The notes beneath the pieces were generated by a model that was not told the origin of the DNA, did no database searches, and saw nothing but the letters and a program-made list of their open reading frames with translations. A DNA stretch of 11,617 nt from Hymenopellis radicata (lineage: Eukaryota; Basidiomycota; Agaricomycetes; Agaricales; Physalacriaceae): contig JADNRX010001290.1 in the NCBI GenBank assembly GCA_015501595.1, positions 1 to 11,617 on the forward strand, given 5' to 3'. Below are positions 1 to 7,206 of this stretch, piece after piece. A program made the position numbers and the translations under genes. How positions within the stretch are numbered: the first letter of the stretch is position 1; each line of letters begins with the position of its first letter.

Positions 1-169
1 CTTGACATGACAGTCTATGTCGATGGGATGGGTTGTAAATGCTGCGAGAGCGTCTTCCTTTCTTGAACGGAGCATAAGTATAGGCCATCAGGCCTCAAAT
101 CTTGAAAGTGGCGCAAGATCAGCGGATCCACTGGGTTGATTGGGCGTGCCAGCGAAACAGAATGTTCGC

Positions 170-264
170 GGCGCTATAGCCAAGTGGTTACGGCGACAGA
201 TTCGAATCGCGTCGAGACGATCTGTTCCTCTTTGAGGGCGCAGGTTCAAATCCTGCTGGCGTCG
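170..264 (+). tRNA. tRNA-Ser(CGA) with a 13-base intron
   Basis: This is a type II (long variable arm) tRNA reading UCG codons. The acceptor stem pairs 170-176 with 257-263 (two G-U pairs), with discriminator G264. The D arm is 179-181/192-194. The anticodon stem is 196-200/221-225, with TT then CGA at 203-205 and A206. Bases 207-219 are an intron at the canonical site after the base 3' of the anticodon, and it holds a TCG that can pair with the anticodon. The variable arm is CCTC/GAGG (227-230/234-237). The T arm is 240-244/252-256 with loop TTCAAAT. The internal promoters fit: A box near 177-187 and B box GGTTCAAATCC at 243-253. The mature length without intron is 82 bases, normal for Ser. 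All stems were seen directly in the sequence. Confidence 0.95.
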
Positions 265-277
265 GTGCAATTGCGCA

Positions 278-289
278 TTTTGCTTTTTT
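278..289 (+). terminator. Pol III terminator T-runs after tRNA-Ser
   Basis: Two T-runs follow the tRNA, TTTT at 278-281 and TTTTTT at 284-289, starting 14 bases past its 3' end. This is the usual RNA polymerase III stop signal and supports an active tRNA gene. Confidence 0.8.
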
Positions 290-319
290 GAGCGGCAGCG
301 CGCCGTCACGTGAAGCAAT

Positions 320-455
320 CACGTGCCGGTATGGAAACCTTAGGGTGGCGCAGTAAACCTCCGGGGGGGGGGGGGGGTGGTGGTGTTAGTAACGGTATTG
401 ATACCGACGCGCCTGGTTTTGAAACCGTTACTAACGGTTTCGATACCGGCACGTG
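320..455. repeat. Nested inverted repeats around a G-run
   Basis: The outer arms 320-339 and 436-455 are inverted copies matching at 19 of 20 positions; each ends in CACGTG (another CACGTG lies at 307-312). Inside them, 385-396 (GTTAGTAACGGT) and 424-435 (ACCGTTACTAAC) are perfect 12-base inverted arms. Smaller palindromes lie within: CGGTAT/ATACCG at 393-406 and AAACCGTTA/TAACGGTTT at 422-440. The segment also holds a 15-base G-run. It could fold into a long cruciform. It may be a small foldback element or MITE; no target duplication was identified. Confidence 0.8.
363..377 (+). repeat. Homopolymer of 15 G
   Basis: Fifteen consecutive G lie between the arms of the nested palindrome, directly followed by TGGTGGTG. 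Such a run can form a G-quadruplex and is prone to length error in sequencing, so the exact count is uncertain. Confidence 0.9.
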
Positions 456-542
456 TTATTGACCACATGATGTGGCGCAGTGGCGCCAGGCGCGCCGCCC
501 TGACCCCGCCACTCTCTGCTCAGTTAGACTCGATACCAGTCA

Positions 543-578
543 CTTCGCCAGTTCGGTCCGATCAGACCCCTGGCGAAG
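543..578. repeat. 9-base perfect inverted repeat
   Basis: CTTCGCCAG at 543-551 is the exact reverse complement of CTGGCGAAG at 570-578, with an 18-base loop. Just after it, TACTCGAT (584-591) and ATCGAGTA (600-607) form another perfect 8-base stem with an 8-base loop that runs into the first tandem copy. These hairpins link the palindrome cluster and the tandem duplication. Confidence 0.75.
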
Positions 579-588
579 CCGGGTACTC

Positions 589-690
589 GATCGACTGTCA
601 TCGAGTATCTTACTGGCAGGCGTCTGGCCTCGAGACTACGATCGACTGTCATCGAGTATCTTACTGGCAGGCGTCTGGCCTCGAGACTAC
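589..690 (+). repeat. Perfect 51-base tandem duplication (two copies)
   Basis: Copy 1 is 589-639 and copy 2 is 640-690; they are identical at all 51 positions and directly abut. The shared upstream C means the duplication can also be framed from 588. The period is a multiple of three, so an open frame crosses both copies, but nothing else suggests a protein. Perfect identity implies recent duplication, for example by replication slippage at the neighbouring hairpins. Confidence 0.95.
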
Positions 691-968
691 TGCTCAGTGC
701 TGGTCTGAGCTTGAGCGCATACTCCCTAGGCCTTCAATACCGCGCAGTAAATCCGCCGAGGTGTCTCGAAACCCAGGGCCACCCTACCATGCTCAAATCG
801 GAAGTTGCTTTCTCTGACTTGTTGTCCAAAGTCCTTGACGAATGTTCAAATATACTATTCTCAAGCGGCCAGCTTCAAAGCTTAATACTCAAACGAGCGG
901 GCAGGTTATCAGACAGTGTGCTGGCCTTGAAATTTGACAATGAATCGACACATCTCGGGACAGGAAGA

Positions 969-974
969 TTTATT
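969..974 (-). promoter_or_regulatory. AATAAA-type poly(A) signal of the NmrA-like gene
   Basis: On the minus strand the sequence reads AATAAA, about 48 bases past the stop codon of the NmrA-like gene. This is a plausible place for 3' end formation, although fungal signals are loose. Confidence 0.45.
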
Positions 975-1021
975 GATATTCGTACATCGAGATTCATGCT
1001 CGTTTCGTCCCCATCCATCTC

Positions 1022-2056
1022 TTACTTCTTGAACGACGACGTTGCCAACCACTGCCGGAGGGTTACCAGCTCTGGGAGAAGCTTGCGACATGCAGCAGGG
1101 TCAGCCACGAACTCGTGTTGATCCCAGAACTGTGATCTGCGTTAAAAACCGACACAATCCTCGCATCGGAAGACGACTTACCTCAAATGCCGTCTTGAAC
1201 TCGGGCGGAAGCTCCGGGGGCGACTTCTCGTCGAGGACAGTGCCCGTCACGTCTTTGAAGGCCGCGATGGTCTCCGCCGGAGTCAACGCGTCGCCCGCGA
1301 GGTCGATAGCTTTCCCGCCAAAGGTGGCTGGGTCTTCAAATGCCGACGCGACGGTGTACCCGATGTCGTTGACGGCGATGAGTTTGTATTTGAGGTTTGG
1401 ATTCATTTTGCTGGAGACGAGCTGGAGGTAGGCGGGCCAGTAGAAGTTCTCCATGAATCCGGTGGGGCGGAGGATTGTGTAGGTCGGGAGACTCTTGTTG
1501 GATTGGAGGTATCTCTCGACGTGGCGCTTGCCTTCCATGCTAGAATGGGAGTGCAGTCAGTATACGATACGAAGCCATATTGACGAATATAAACGTACGC
1601 GGGGAGCGCGTTCTCGTCGGTGCCGCAATAGTCAACACTGGTGTAGACTACGTGCTGGACGCCATGCTTTACAGCAAGGTCAACTAAATCTCTGGCTATA
1701 GTTATGGATCAGTACAGGGTCAAAGTGGCCTGTCTAGTATGTGAGTCTAACCTTCTTTCTCTTCTTCTTCGGGTTTGGTCCATGCCTGGAGAGAAAAGTT
1801 CTGGATGAGAAACAAGCCATGGATAGGCTCGTTAAAGAGCGTCTCAGGCTTTGCCATATTTGCCCTGGACCAATGAGACGTTTGGCAGAGTAGCCAGAGG
1901 GGCCGCCTTGTCGGACGACGCGTCGCGCGTAAGGGCGAGGATCTTGTACTTGGGAGAAGGCGCTGCCTGGTTCAGTGTTACCAGTGCGCGAACTGTCGCT
2001 CCGCCTTGCTGTCCGGTGGCGCCGGTGACGAGGATAGTGCGAGTGGTAGAAACCAT
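1022..2056 (-). CDS. NmrA-like NAD(P)-binding protein, four exons, one frameshift
   Basis: An atypical short-chain dehydrogenase of the NmrA/HSCARG group, cytosolic, probably a redox sensor or reductase; the substrate is unknown. Exon 1 (1752-2056) opens with TRTILVTGATGQQGG, the Rossmann GxxGxxG loop. Exon 2 (1599-1695) holds HGVQHVVYTSVD and exon 3 (1182-1539) ILRPTGFMENF, both family-typical. Exon 4 (1022-1129) gives LLPELVTLRQWL, the usual C-terminus. The introns (1696-1751, 1540-1598, 1130-1181) have GT..AG ends, with a TACTGAC branch in 1540-1598. The phases agree only if one base is removed near 1859-1861, where the frame changes between SLVQG and AKPETLFNEP; this is a mutation or sequencing error. 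The corrected length, about 288 residues, is normal. ATG 2056 is preferred over the in-frame ATG 2074, which lies too close to the TATA box to be transcribed. Family call firm; intactness uncertain. Confidence 0.88.
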
Positions 2057-2092
2057 GATGTCGATGAGAGACATCCAATAACTGACCAGTGC

Positions 2093-2099
2093 TTTTATA
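2093..2099 (-). promoter_or_regulatory. TATA box of the NmrA-like gene
   Basis: The minus strand reads TATAAAA here. With transcription starting some 25-35 bases downstream, the ATG at 2056 rather than the one at 2074 would be first in the mRNA. This placement is inference from spacing. Confidence 0.55.
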
Positions 2100-2344
2100 C
2101 GTCGTTCGTTGATTCAGATTCCAGACTTAGTAAGGAAACAGCCATTCTACCGCGAGACTCTATAGACTGGTGACGTGTTCAGAATTACAAGGTTACCTGC
2201 CGACGCATTACGCCTTATCCAATTTTCCAGAGCGCAGTTGTGTTGGATGGGAAAAGTAGCAATTGATATGGATGAGCAATCTTCGGTTGAAGAAACAGGG
2301 TGACGTACAAGCAGCGCACGGTGATATCAATCCTCCCTCCATTC

Positions 2345-2758
2345 TTAGTTTTCTGCTTCATCATCATCACTCACACATGCATTACAATACCGTCTGAGTA
2401 TTGAATATTGTGACTTGATATGCTGGGTGTTCGATATGATCTAGAAGGGGTTTTGGATATTCAGATTTCGGCTCAGTAAGAGATAATTGAAGCGTCTTAC
2501 CAAGGCAGACCCAGGCTTGCGAACATTACTGTCAACTGAGCTGGTTGCTGGCTGGTTCAACTTGTTGGAGACTCCGAGAGCGTCGGATGCTGCCGGACGT
2601 GATTCCCACGGCTGCCCCGAGTACATAAACGGAAAATTTCGTGGTCCGCTGACCTTGCGTTGACCACAATAACCTCCATCGTCTTCAGATCGTCTTTTCA
2701 GTGCTTTCCAAGTTCTCGTGTATGGATTCTTTGTTTTAGCGCCCTCCGCGCCAGTGCC
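2345..2758 (-). CDS. Possible small spliced gene, unknown
   Basis: The function is not recognised. The minus-strand frame is open from about 2758 to 2501 and includes an ATG at 2626 (MYSGQPWESRPAASD). A good GTAAGA donor follows, then a 60-base intron (2441-2500) ending CTTCTAG. A phase-compatible second exon (2345-2440) ends NACVSDDDEAEN and a TAA. The part upstream of 2626 (RSEDDGGYCGQRKVSGPRNF) also looks protein-like and may begin after an acceptor at about 2759. From 2626 the product would be 73 residues. Open frames of this length occur by chance in a window of this size, so only the splice signals and smooth composition support it. Confidence 0.25.
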
Positions 2759-3788
2759 TAGGTGCCACCATCATGTGTTCTGCTGCGTGTTTTCAATTCA
2801 CTTGCTGTCCTTTTCCCCACCTTGACCGTCTACCGTTGAGCACCTCAGTTATTATCGCCCGTGCTCCCTCTTAACACGATATCGCGCATGCCTCATTTGC
2901 TTTCCCTTAGTTCAATCCCATCTTGGCCTCTCCTCATTCTCCGTCGCCACCACGTACTTCCTTCCATCTCGTAACGTTGGCTCGGCTATTACCTTACTTT
3001 CTTCTCCCTTATCATACTTCTTCCCTCGTTCCCGGGCGATAACTACGGCGCGCGGACCCACAGGAACTTCCGACCCACGCGTCGTTTTAAACGCCCGGAA
3101 TATCGACGTTAGGAGCCCTGAATAACCAAACAGCGTTGACGCCATTGTATAGTCAGGCGTTGGCGTTCACGATGGGTTGACATGCCTTCTTAGTGTTTTC
3201 AAGTAGTGATATGTTTAGACCAGAAGCAATACGAACGATTTTATTCTTGTTCATTCTGAGCTTCAGTTTTTACGGCTGGCGAAAAAAACTTGCAATGGTG
3301 TTTAGAGTGTACGTGTACTGTATTGAGAGGCATATCAAACAGGACATCATGTAAGAAGGAACGACCTGACCGATATTGCCGCATAATAGGCAAGAGTAAG
3401 TCAGCTTTCAATGTATGCGATTCATATTGTCGTGCAATGCTGTACAGTATCGAGCGCCTATCCCGCGAGCGTAGGGGAATCCTATGCTTCCACAAAGAAA
3501 AAGAGACGAAGCTAGTACTGTGCTTTGCATAATTCCGTGAACACACCAACTTTTTGTCAAAACGATCAACGGGGCCCAGACCGCCCACGGAGCCGCGCCT
3601 TCTCGGCACCAAGGTGGCCGCCCATGACTAACGGACCTATACCGCCATCCCATGCACCTCAAAGATCAATGTTGGTTAAAAGGAAGTATATTTAAGGTAG
3701 TCTTGGTACATTAGGATACTTGAGAAGGCTGGCGGAAGGAGAGGAATGACGAGGCTGTGGGAGAATACTACCCTCCGCCGATATGCCG
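2627..3788. other. Mostly non-coding stretch
   Basis: Apart from the possible exon reaching about 2758, no convincing gene was found. The plus strand is pyrimidine-rich from about 2680 to 3010. A minus-strand frame at 2912-3145 (77 codons, starting MASTLFGYSGLLTSIF) and overlapping frames at 3241-3662 show no known family, no clear splice partners and no repeat support; their lengths are within chance expectation. Confidence 0.4.
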
Positions 3789-3808
3789 CGGACCGGATGT
3801 GCGGTCCG
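3789..3808 (+). repeat. GC-rich stem-loop with T-rich tail
   Basis: CGGACCG (3789-3795) and CGGTCCG (3802-3808) form a perfect 7-base stem with a 6-base loop, followed by a T-rich tract with TTTTT and TTTTTTT (about 3812-3825). It resembles a terminator-like hairpin but no transcript unit can be assigned to it. Confidence 0.5.
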
Positions 3809-3901
3809 ATTATTTTTATTTTTTTGAGATGTTCACGGAACCAGGGGCCCTTGGTGGGCATATCCTTGCAATGGTTTTGCCATGAGGTTCCTAATAGCTA
3901 C

Positions 3902-3954
3902 AACAAAGCTCGCGGCCGACGGCGGCTTCGCCGCCGTCGCCCGCTCGCATTGTT
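3902..3954. repeat. GC-rich hairpin repeat, copy A
   Basis: This is a 53-base palindrome with arms 3902-3926 and 3930-3954 and a three-base loop. The arms match at 21 of 25 positions and the innermost 10 base pairs are perfect (CGACGGCGGC/GCCGCCGTCG). The right arm and the following TTCCGC are shared with copies B and C, which shows a dispersed repeat family and not a chance hairpin. It is probably a foldback or MITE-like element. Confidence 0.8.
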
Positions 3955-4247
3955 TCCGCTTGGATTCAGAATGTCATCTCCGGTACCGTTGAACCATTCG
4001 CACTTAGTGAAGCAGTTCGACTTGCAACAAAAACATACAGTACCAGAAGTCAACATTCATGTGCGTAGACATTGGAATTAAACATGTATGGGTACACGCT
4101 TGGAAGATAGCAGACGAGAAACAGGACAAAAGTATCATATATTACGCAAAGCAGCAGAAGAGGAACGAGGACCACAAAGATTTGGTCTATAGAGCTAGAA
4201 TCTGTTCCAAGCTCAGTGGCTGACCCATCACTTCTGAGTAAAGCTTC

Positions 4248-4311
4248 AACGATGCTCGGCGAGCGATGGCCGGCTCGCTTCGCTTCGCCGCCATCACTCG
4301 CTCGCATCGTT
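4248..4311. repeat. GC-rich hairpin repeat, copy B
   Basis: An imperfect palindrome: AACGATGC at 4248-4255 pairs with GCATCGTT at 4304-4311, and GCGAGCGATGGC near 4259-4270 pairs with the GCCATCACTCGC region near 4290-4301. The central loop is TCGCTTCGCTT-like. The right half is nearly the same as in copies A and C and is likewise followed by TCCGC. The left flank (AAGCTTCAAC) also resembles that of copy A (AGCTACAAC), so the unit boundaries are similar. Confidence 0.8.
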
Positions 4312-4408
4312 TCCGCAGAGTCCTTCAAGTTGCTTAGATGCAAGGAATAATATACATTCTACCCATGCATCAGTGTCCGTCATTTCACGCAAAGAATACA
4401 TCGACAAC

Positions 4409-5352
4409 TCACAGGTGTTCGTCTACACCTGCCTCTTCCTCACTACGAGTGTAGGCTTCGAGCCGAGCAGTGCGGTCTCCGCTCCTGAGCTCTGGGAAGA
4501 TGTCTTCGTGTGCGCAGCTCGGCTGAAATATTTACTGACTGGGGAAACAAGGACAGTTGTTAGTTGAATGACTGCCACAAGAAGGGCACCTAAGGAGAAA
4601 ATAAATAATGAGAAAAAAAGAAAACAGCAAGGACGCACTGACCAGTTGTATCGCCTTTTTCACCGACATCAACTTCGTGATTTGCCTGTGCGAACGCTCC
4701 GTCAACGCGCTCAGCGGAATGCAGACGAGCAAAGCGAACACCACGCCTACCCCGCGTGGGGCGCTCCGGATGACCTCCTGAAAGGCAAGGAGCCGGACCA
4801 GAAAATTTGGAATTGTCTGCAAGAACGTGAACGTGATGGGAAGCGCTATTGTCAAAGATAATTAGCGCGTGGTGGATGCGAATGTAACCGCTCCCCGCAC
4901 CTGGAAAACCTCCGGGCTCATGTTGTTGTACAGGAAGGATATATGGATGGTCAAGAGCACGAGAACCGCGGTCCATGCCGCGTCGCAGGTACGACCTGTT
5001 TGAATAGACGCGCTATACGAGGATTATGTTCGTGCTGGTCTGACCAATGGAGGATCGTTACCCAAGAAAGGTGCTTTGCTATGCAGGATCAAGTTAGTTA
5101 TAGTGTGAAGTCATGTACACGCAGACGCACAAGGAGTAAAGTAATGTTACGGGTCTCGCTCATCTTCCTCATAAACTGAGGAATGTATTGCGGGTCCTGT
5201 AATGCGCGTTGAACATCGAGATAGAGTTGTGGAGGAGAAGAGTCGTCCGAAGAAAGGGCTGCGCATCCGGAAAGAAACTCGCTTGTTATGCGACATGACA
5301 GTCGGTATCGATCCGCCGTCCTTCTCGCGTCGCTGTGAAAGACGCTTGTCCA
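4409..5352 (-). pseudogene. Decayed or mis-assembled spliced gene, unknown membrane-like protein
   Basis: The family is not recognised. Consecutive minus-strand frames read like protein and are joined by plausible introns. Segment 5151-5352 ends LYLDVQRALQDPQYIPQFMR. The intron 5079-5150 has a GTAACA donor, CTAAC branch and TAG acceptor. The next segment, 4987-5078, contains HLSWVTILHWSDQHEHN. The frame then shifts by one base near 4985-4986 into 4901-4984 (AAWTAVLVLLTIHISFLYNN, hydrophobic). After an intron (4817-4900) comes 4644-4816, with a second hydrophobic stretch (GVGVVFALLVCIPLSAL). A last segment, 4409-4522, would end SEEEAGVDEHL and a stop, but its intron (121 bases) is long for this genome. 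The hydrophobic stretches suggest membrane helices. The frameshift points to a pseudogene or a sequence error. Confidence 0.35.
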
Positions 5353-5552
5353 TCACGAGGCATACAGCTGGCATCATGGTTCTGGCCTGCTATAGGTCTT
5401 GTTTTTGCCATTGTCAAATGCCTGTATCCGATTCTGTTGTAGCTTAGAGCACACGGCTAACGATGGTCGAGCACTGTCACAAGTTGTGAGATGGACAAGC
5501 TTTACAAGGAATGAAGGAGGTGCACATTTGGACTTATCTGCTTATCTGCGCT

Positions 5553-5568
5553 GCCGCCGCCGCCGCCG
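5553..5568 (+). repeat. Short GCC trinucleotide repeat
   Basis: Five GCC units followed by G. An 8-base tandem (CTTATCTG twice, 5533-5548) lies just upstream. On the minus strand the GCC tract would encode a run of arginines in one frame (after RDKFDDRTRP), but no complete gene is visible. Confidence 0.7.
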
Positions 5569-5726
5569 AGGACGCGTCCTATCGTCGAATTTGTCGCGCT
5601 ATATTCGACATATTCGGCGATTAAGTATACAGCCAACAAGGAAGACTCACCATCTGCGACAACATTGGCCTAATCCCAGCCGCTTAAACGCATTCCTTTA
5701 GCGCGCTGTCCCAGGCGAGTCGTCCT

Positions 5727-5776
5727 ACGAATGTTCGCTTCGTCGCCATCACTCGCTCGCTCGCATCGTTTCCGCT
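5727..5776. repeat. GC-rich hairpin repeat, copy C (left arm degraded)
   Basis: The right half (CGCCATCACTCGCTCGC.., followed by GCATCGTTTCCGC) matches copy B except for an extra CTCG unit, but the left arm is not recognisable. Reading outward on the minus strand, all three copies encode AETMRA(S/G) in one frame. This reflects shared sequence and is not evidence of a protein. Confidence 0.7.
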
Positions 5777-5963
5777 GTGGTTATTTCGAACTCTGGTGGC
5801 AAATTCCCAAACTCCAACGCTACCTTGGTGCCATCGAGAAAGGTAGGTAGGATGCCGGCAGCCTTGATGGCGTACAGTTTTAAATGTTGCTGTAGTTCTG
5901 GCGACTGCCAACGGACAATACGGTACAGATGCGGACGATATATTGCATCCTGAGCTGTGTAGT
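5749..5963 (-). pseudogene. Coding-like fragment abutting the inverted repeat, unknown
   Basis: One minus-strand frame is open for about 70 codons from the edge of the 184-base repeat (5963) to a TGA at 5749-5751. It has a strongly protein-like composition, including LYRIVRWQSPELQQHLKLYA and AAGILPTFLDGTKVALEFGN. No family was recognised. An AG acceptor-like site (CAGCTCAG) lies just inside the start. The frame ends inside hairpin repeat copy C, so the fragment appears cut on both sides: by the inverted repeat unit upstream and by the hairpin repeat downstream. It may be a remnant of a host gene. Confidence 0.35.
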
Positions 5964-6146
5964 ACCGTAGGCGGGAAGGCCAAGGATGAATTTTGTGTTT
6001 CGATCACTTGTGCTCGGGTCCTTCGCGTCACCTTCGGGGCTTACAGTATGTATTCGGGGTATTCTCACTTCATCCCATCTGTATTTTCATCTACTCGTCC
6101 TGTATGCAAATTACCTTGTTATTAGGACGTCTTGGTCAGGCACGGC
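5963..6146 (+). repeat. 184-base inverted repeat, left copy
   Basis: This segment matches the reverse complement of 9110-9293 at 183 of 184 positions; the only difference is T6133 versus the base opposite G9123. Homology stops sharply at both ends. It begins TACCGTAGGCGGGAAGGCC on the outer side. Equal length, opposite orientation and near-identity suggest terminal inverted repeats of one unit. The flanks share only a weak motif (GCTGTG, 5956-5961, against the same six bases just past the right copy), so a target-site duplication is not proven. Confidence 0.95.
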
Positions 6147-7206
6147 TCTTCACCAGTGCCCTGCATCGTCTGGTACTAGCTGAAGCCTGCATTGGTTCCC
6201 TCAAAAAAATTGTGTCTCTGATGCGACTTGGTGACCGCCTTCGCCTAGATATCTAGCTTGTACTTAGATGGCTAGGACTCGGAATTCACCACCGTCATCT
6301 TCTCCACGAGACGAGGAAGGGCTGCCCGCAGCCTCCGCCACCAATATGCATGTTGTGATCTTACGGACAATCGGATGAAGACCGGCATCAACGTATGGTC
6401 GAGTCCTCCAGACTCCTCCTACCTCGCTCCACTAACGAGATATTACTGGTGTCTCGGACCAAGTAATACCACGGCTGCCTACATGGTGTGCTCGCCGACC
6501 GCTTGCACTCTATCCACCCTCCTTGAGCATAGACATTCTGCCTCGCGCCTCTTTACCATTCTTCCCATGCCATGCCTGCTTCGCTTCCTTTGCAAACCAC
6601 GGCGACACGCTCTACCGGGCGCAAGACTACCACGCATGGCTCCTGCCTGTCGCCAATCATGGTGTCGCCGTCCATCATGCATGGCTCCTTCCATTACGAT
6701 CCTCCATGCATGCTTCTTCCAATCACCACCCTTGGTGTCGCGCTCTACCGTGCATGACGCGTCCCGATTACTAACTATGGTGCTGTGTTCTACCGTGTAT
6801 GGCTTCGAGTCCATATCAACCAGCGTGACACTCTAGTGCACGGCCGTCACTCTGGTACGGGCTCATCCTGTTATTCACCAATGAGTTTACAGATATTTTG
6901 GTGCCATTGCTAGCTTCAAACGTTGGGTAACTGCTCGGATTCTAAGATGCGATATTGGCAGCACTCTCCATCCCACGTTCATCTGACCTCATTGCTCGGA
7001 TCTTGTCTAGCTTGTCGATACCATTCGATGGCCTGGCGTTGACGACAACGACGACAATGCTCCTGTTGACATCGGCCAGGCAGCCGAGAGGCCCGTCGTT
7101 GTGGCGGGCTCAAGTCGTTCGGATACAGAGCCTTTCACGTGTTTCTTGACTGTATGTCCTGCTCGCTGTTGGCATCCATGCCTCATGATTAGACTCAGTA
7201 TAGATA
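6147..7206. other. Interior of the repeat-bounded unit, no gene seen
   Basis: No recognisable gene was found. Between about 6560 and 6800 the plus strand has loosely repeated words: TCTACCG three times (about 6611, 6744 and 6789) and CATGCATG(G)CT.. twice (about 6677 and 6706), giving a degenerate low-complexity tract. The longest plus-strand frame (6375-6836) spans this tract and shows no family features. Confidence 0.5.

Noticed and set aside
6..15. CATGACAGTC, also at 5294-5303 and 9507-9516
   Set aside because: The three 10-base matches have unrelated flanks, and a few such coincidences are expected in a window of this size.
88..318. 76-codon minus-strand open frame over the tRNA
   Set aside because: It is a shadow of the tRNA-Ser gene, whose complete structure explains the sequence.
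363..377. Telomeric or subtelomeric repeat
   Set aside because: A pure G-run without any TTAGGG-type unit is not telomere sequence.
320..690. CRISPR-like array
   Set aside because: The repeats are two abutting copies without spacers plus palindromes, and the sequence is eukaryotic.
377..817. Open frame of 146 codons with a duplicated 17-residue block
   Set aside because: The duplication is simply the 51-base DNA repeat read in frame; the rest runs through palindromes with no protein features.
3241..3612. 123-codon minus-strand open frame
   Set aside because: Overlapping frames on both strands are equally open, and no family motif or intron signals support it.
4644..4984. ABC transporter membrane domain
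   Set aside because: The hydrophobic stretches loosely resemble an ABCC-type transmembrane region, but no Walker, signature or other defining motif is present, so the family name is not justified.
5986..6183. Open frame repeated almost exactly on the minus strand near 9270
   Set aside because: Both frames are products of the 184-base inverted repeat; outside the repeat the two sequences diverge at once, so there is no shared protein.
6375..6836. 153-codon plus-strand open frame
   Set aside because: It spans low-complexity word repeats, has no recognisable motif or splice context, and its length is within what chance gives over this window.
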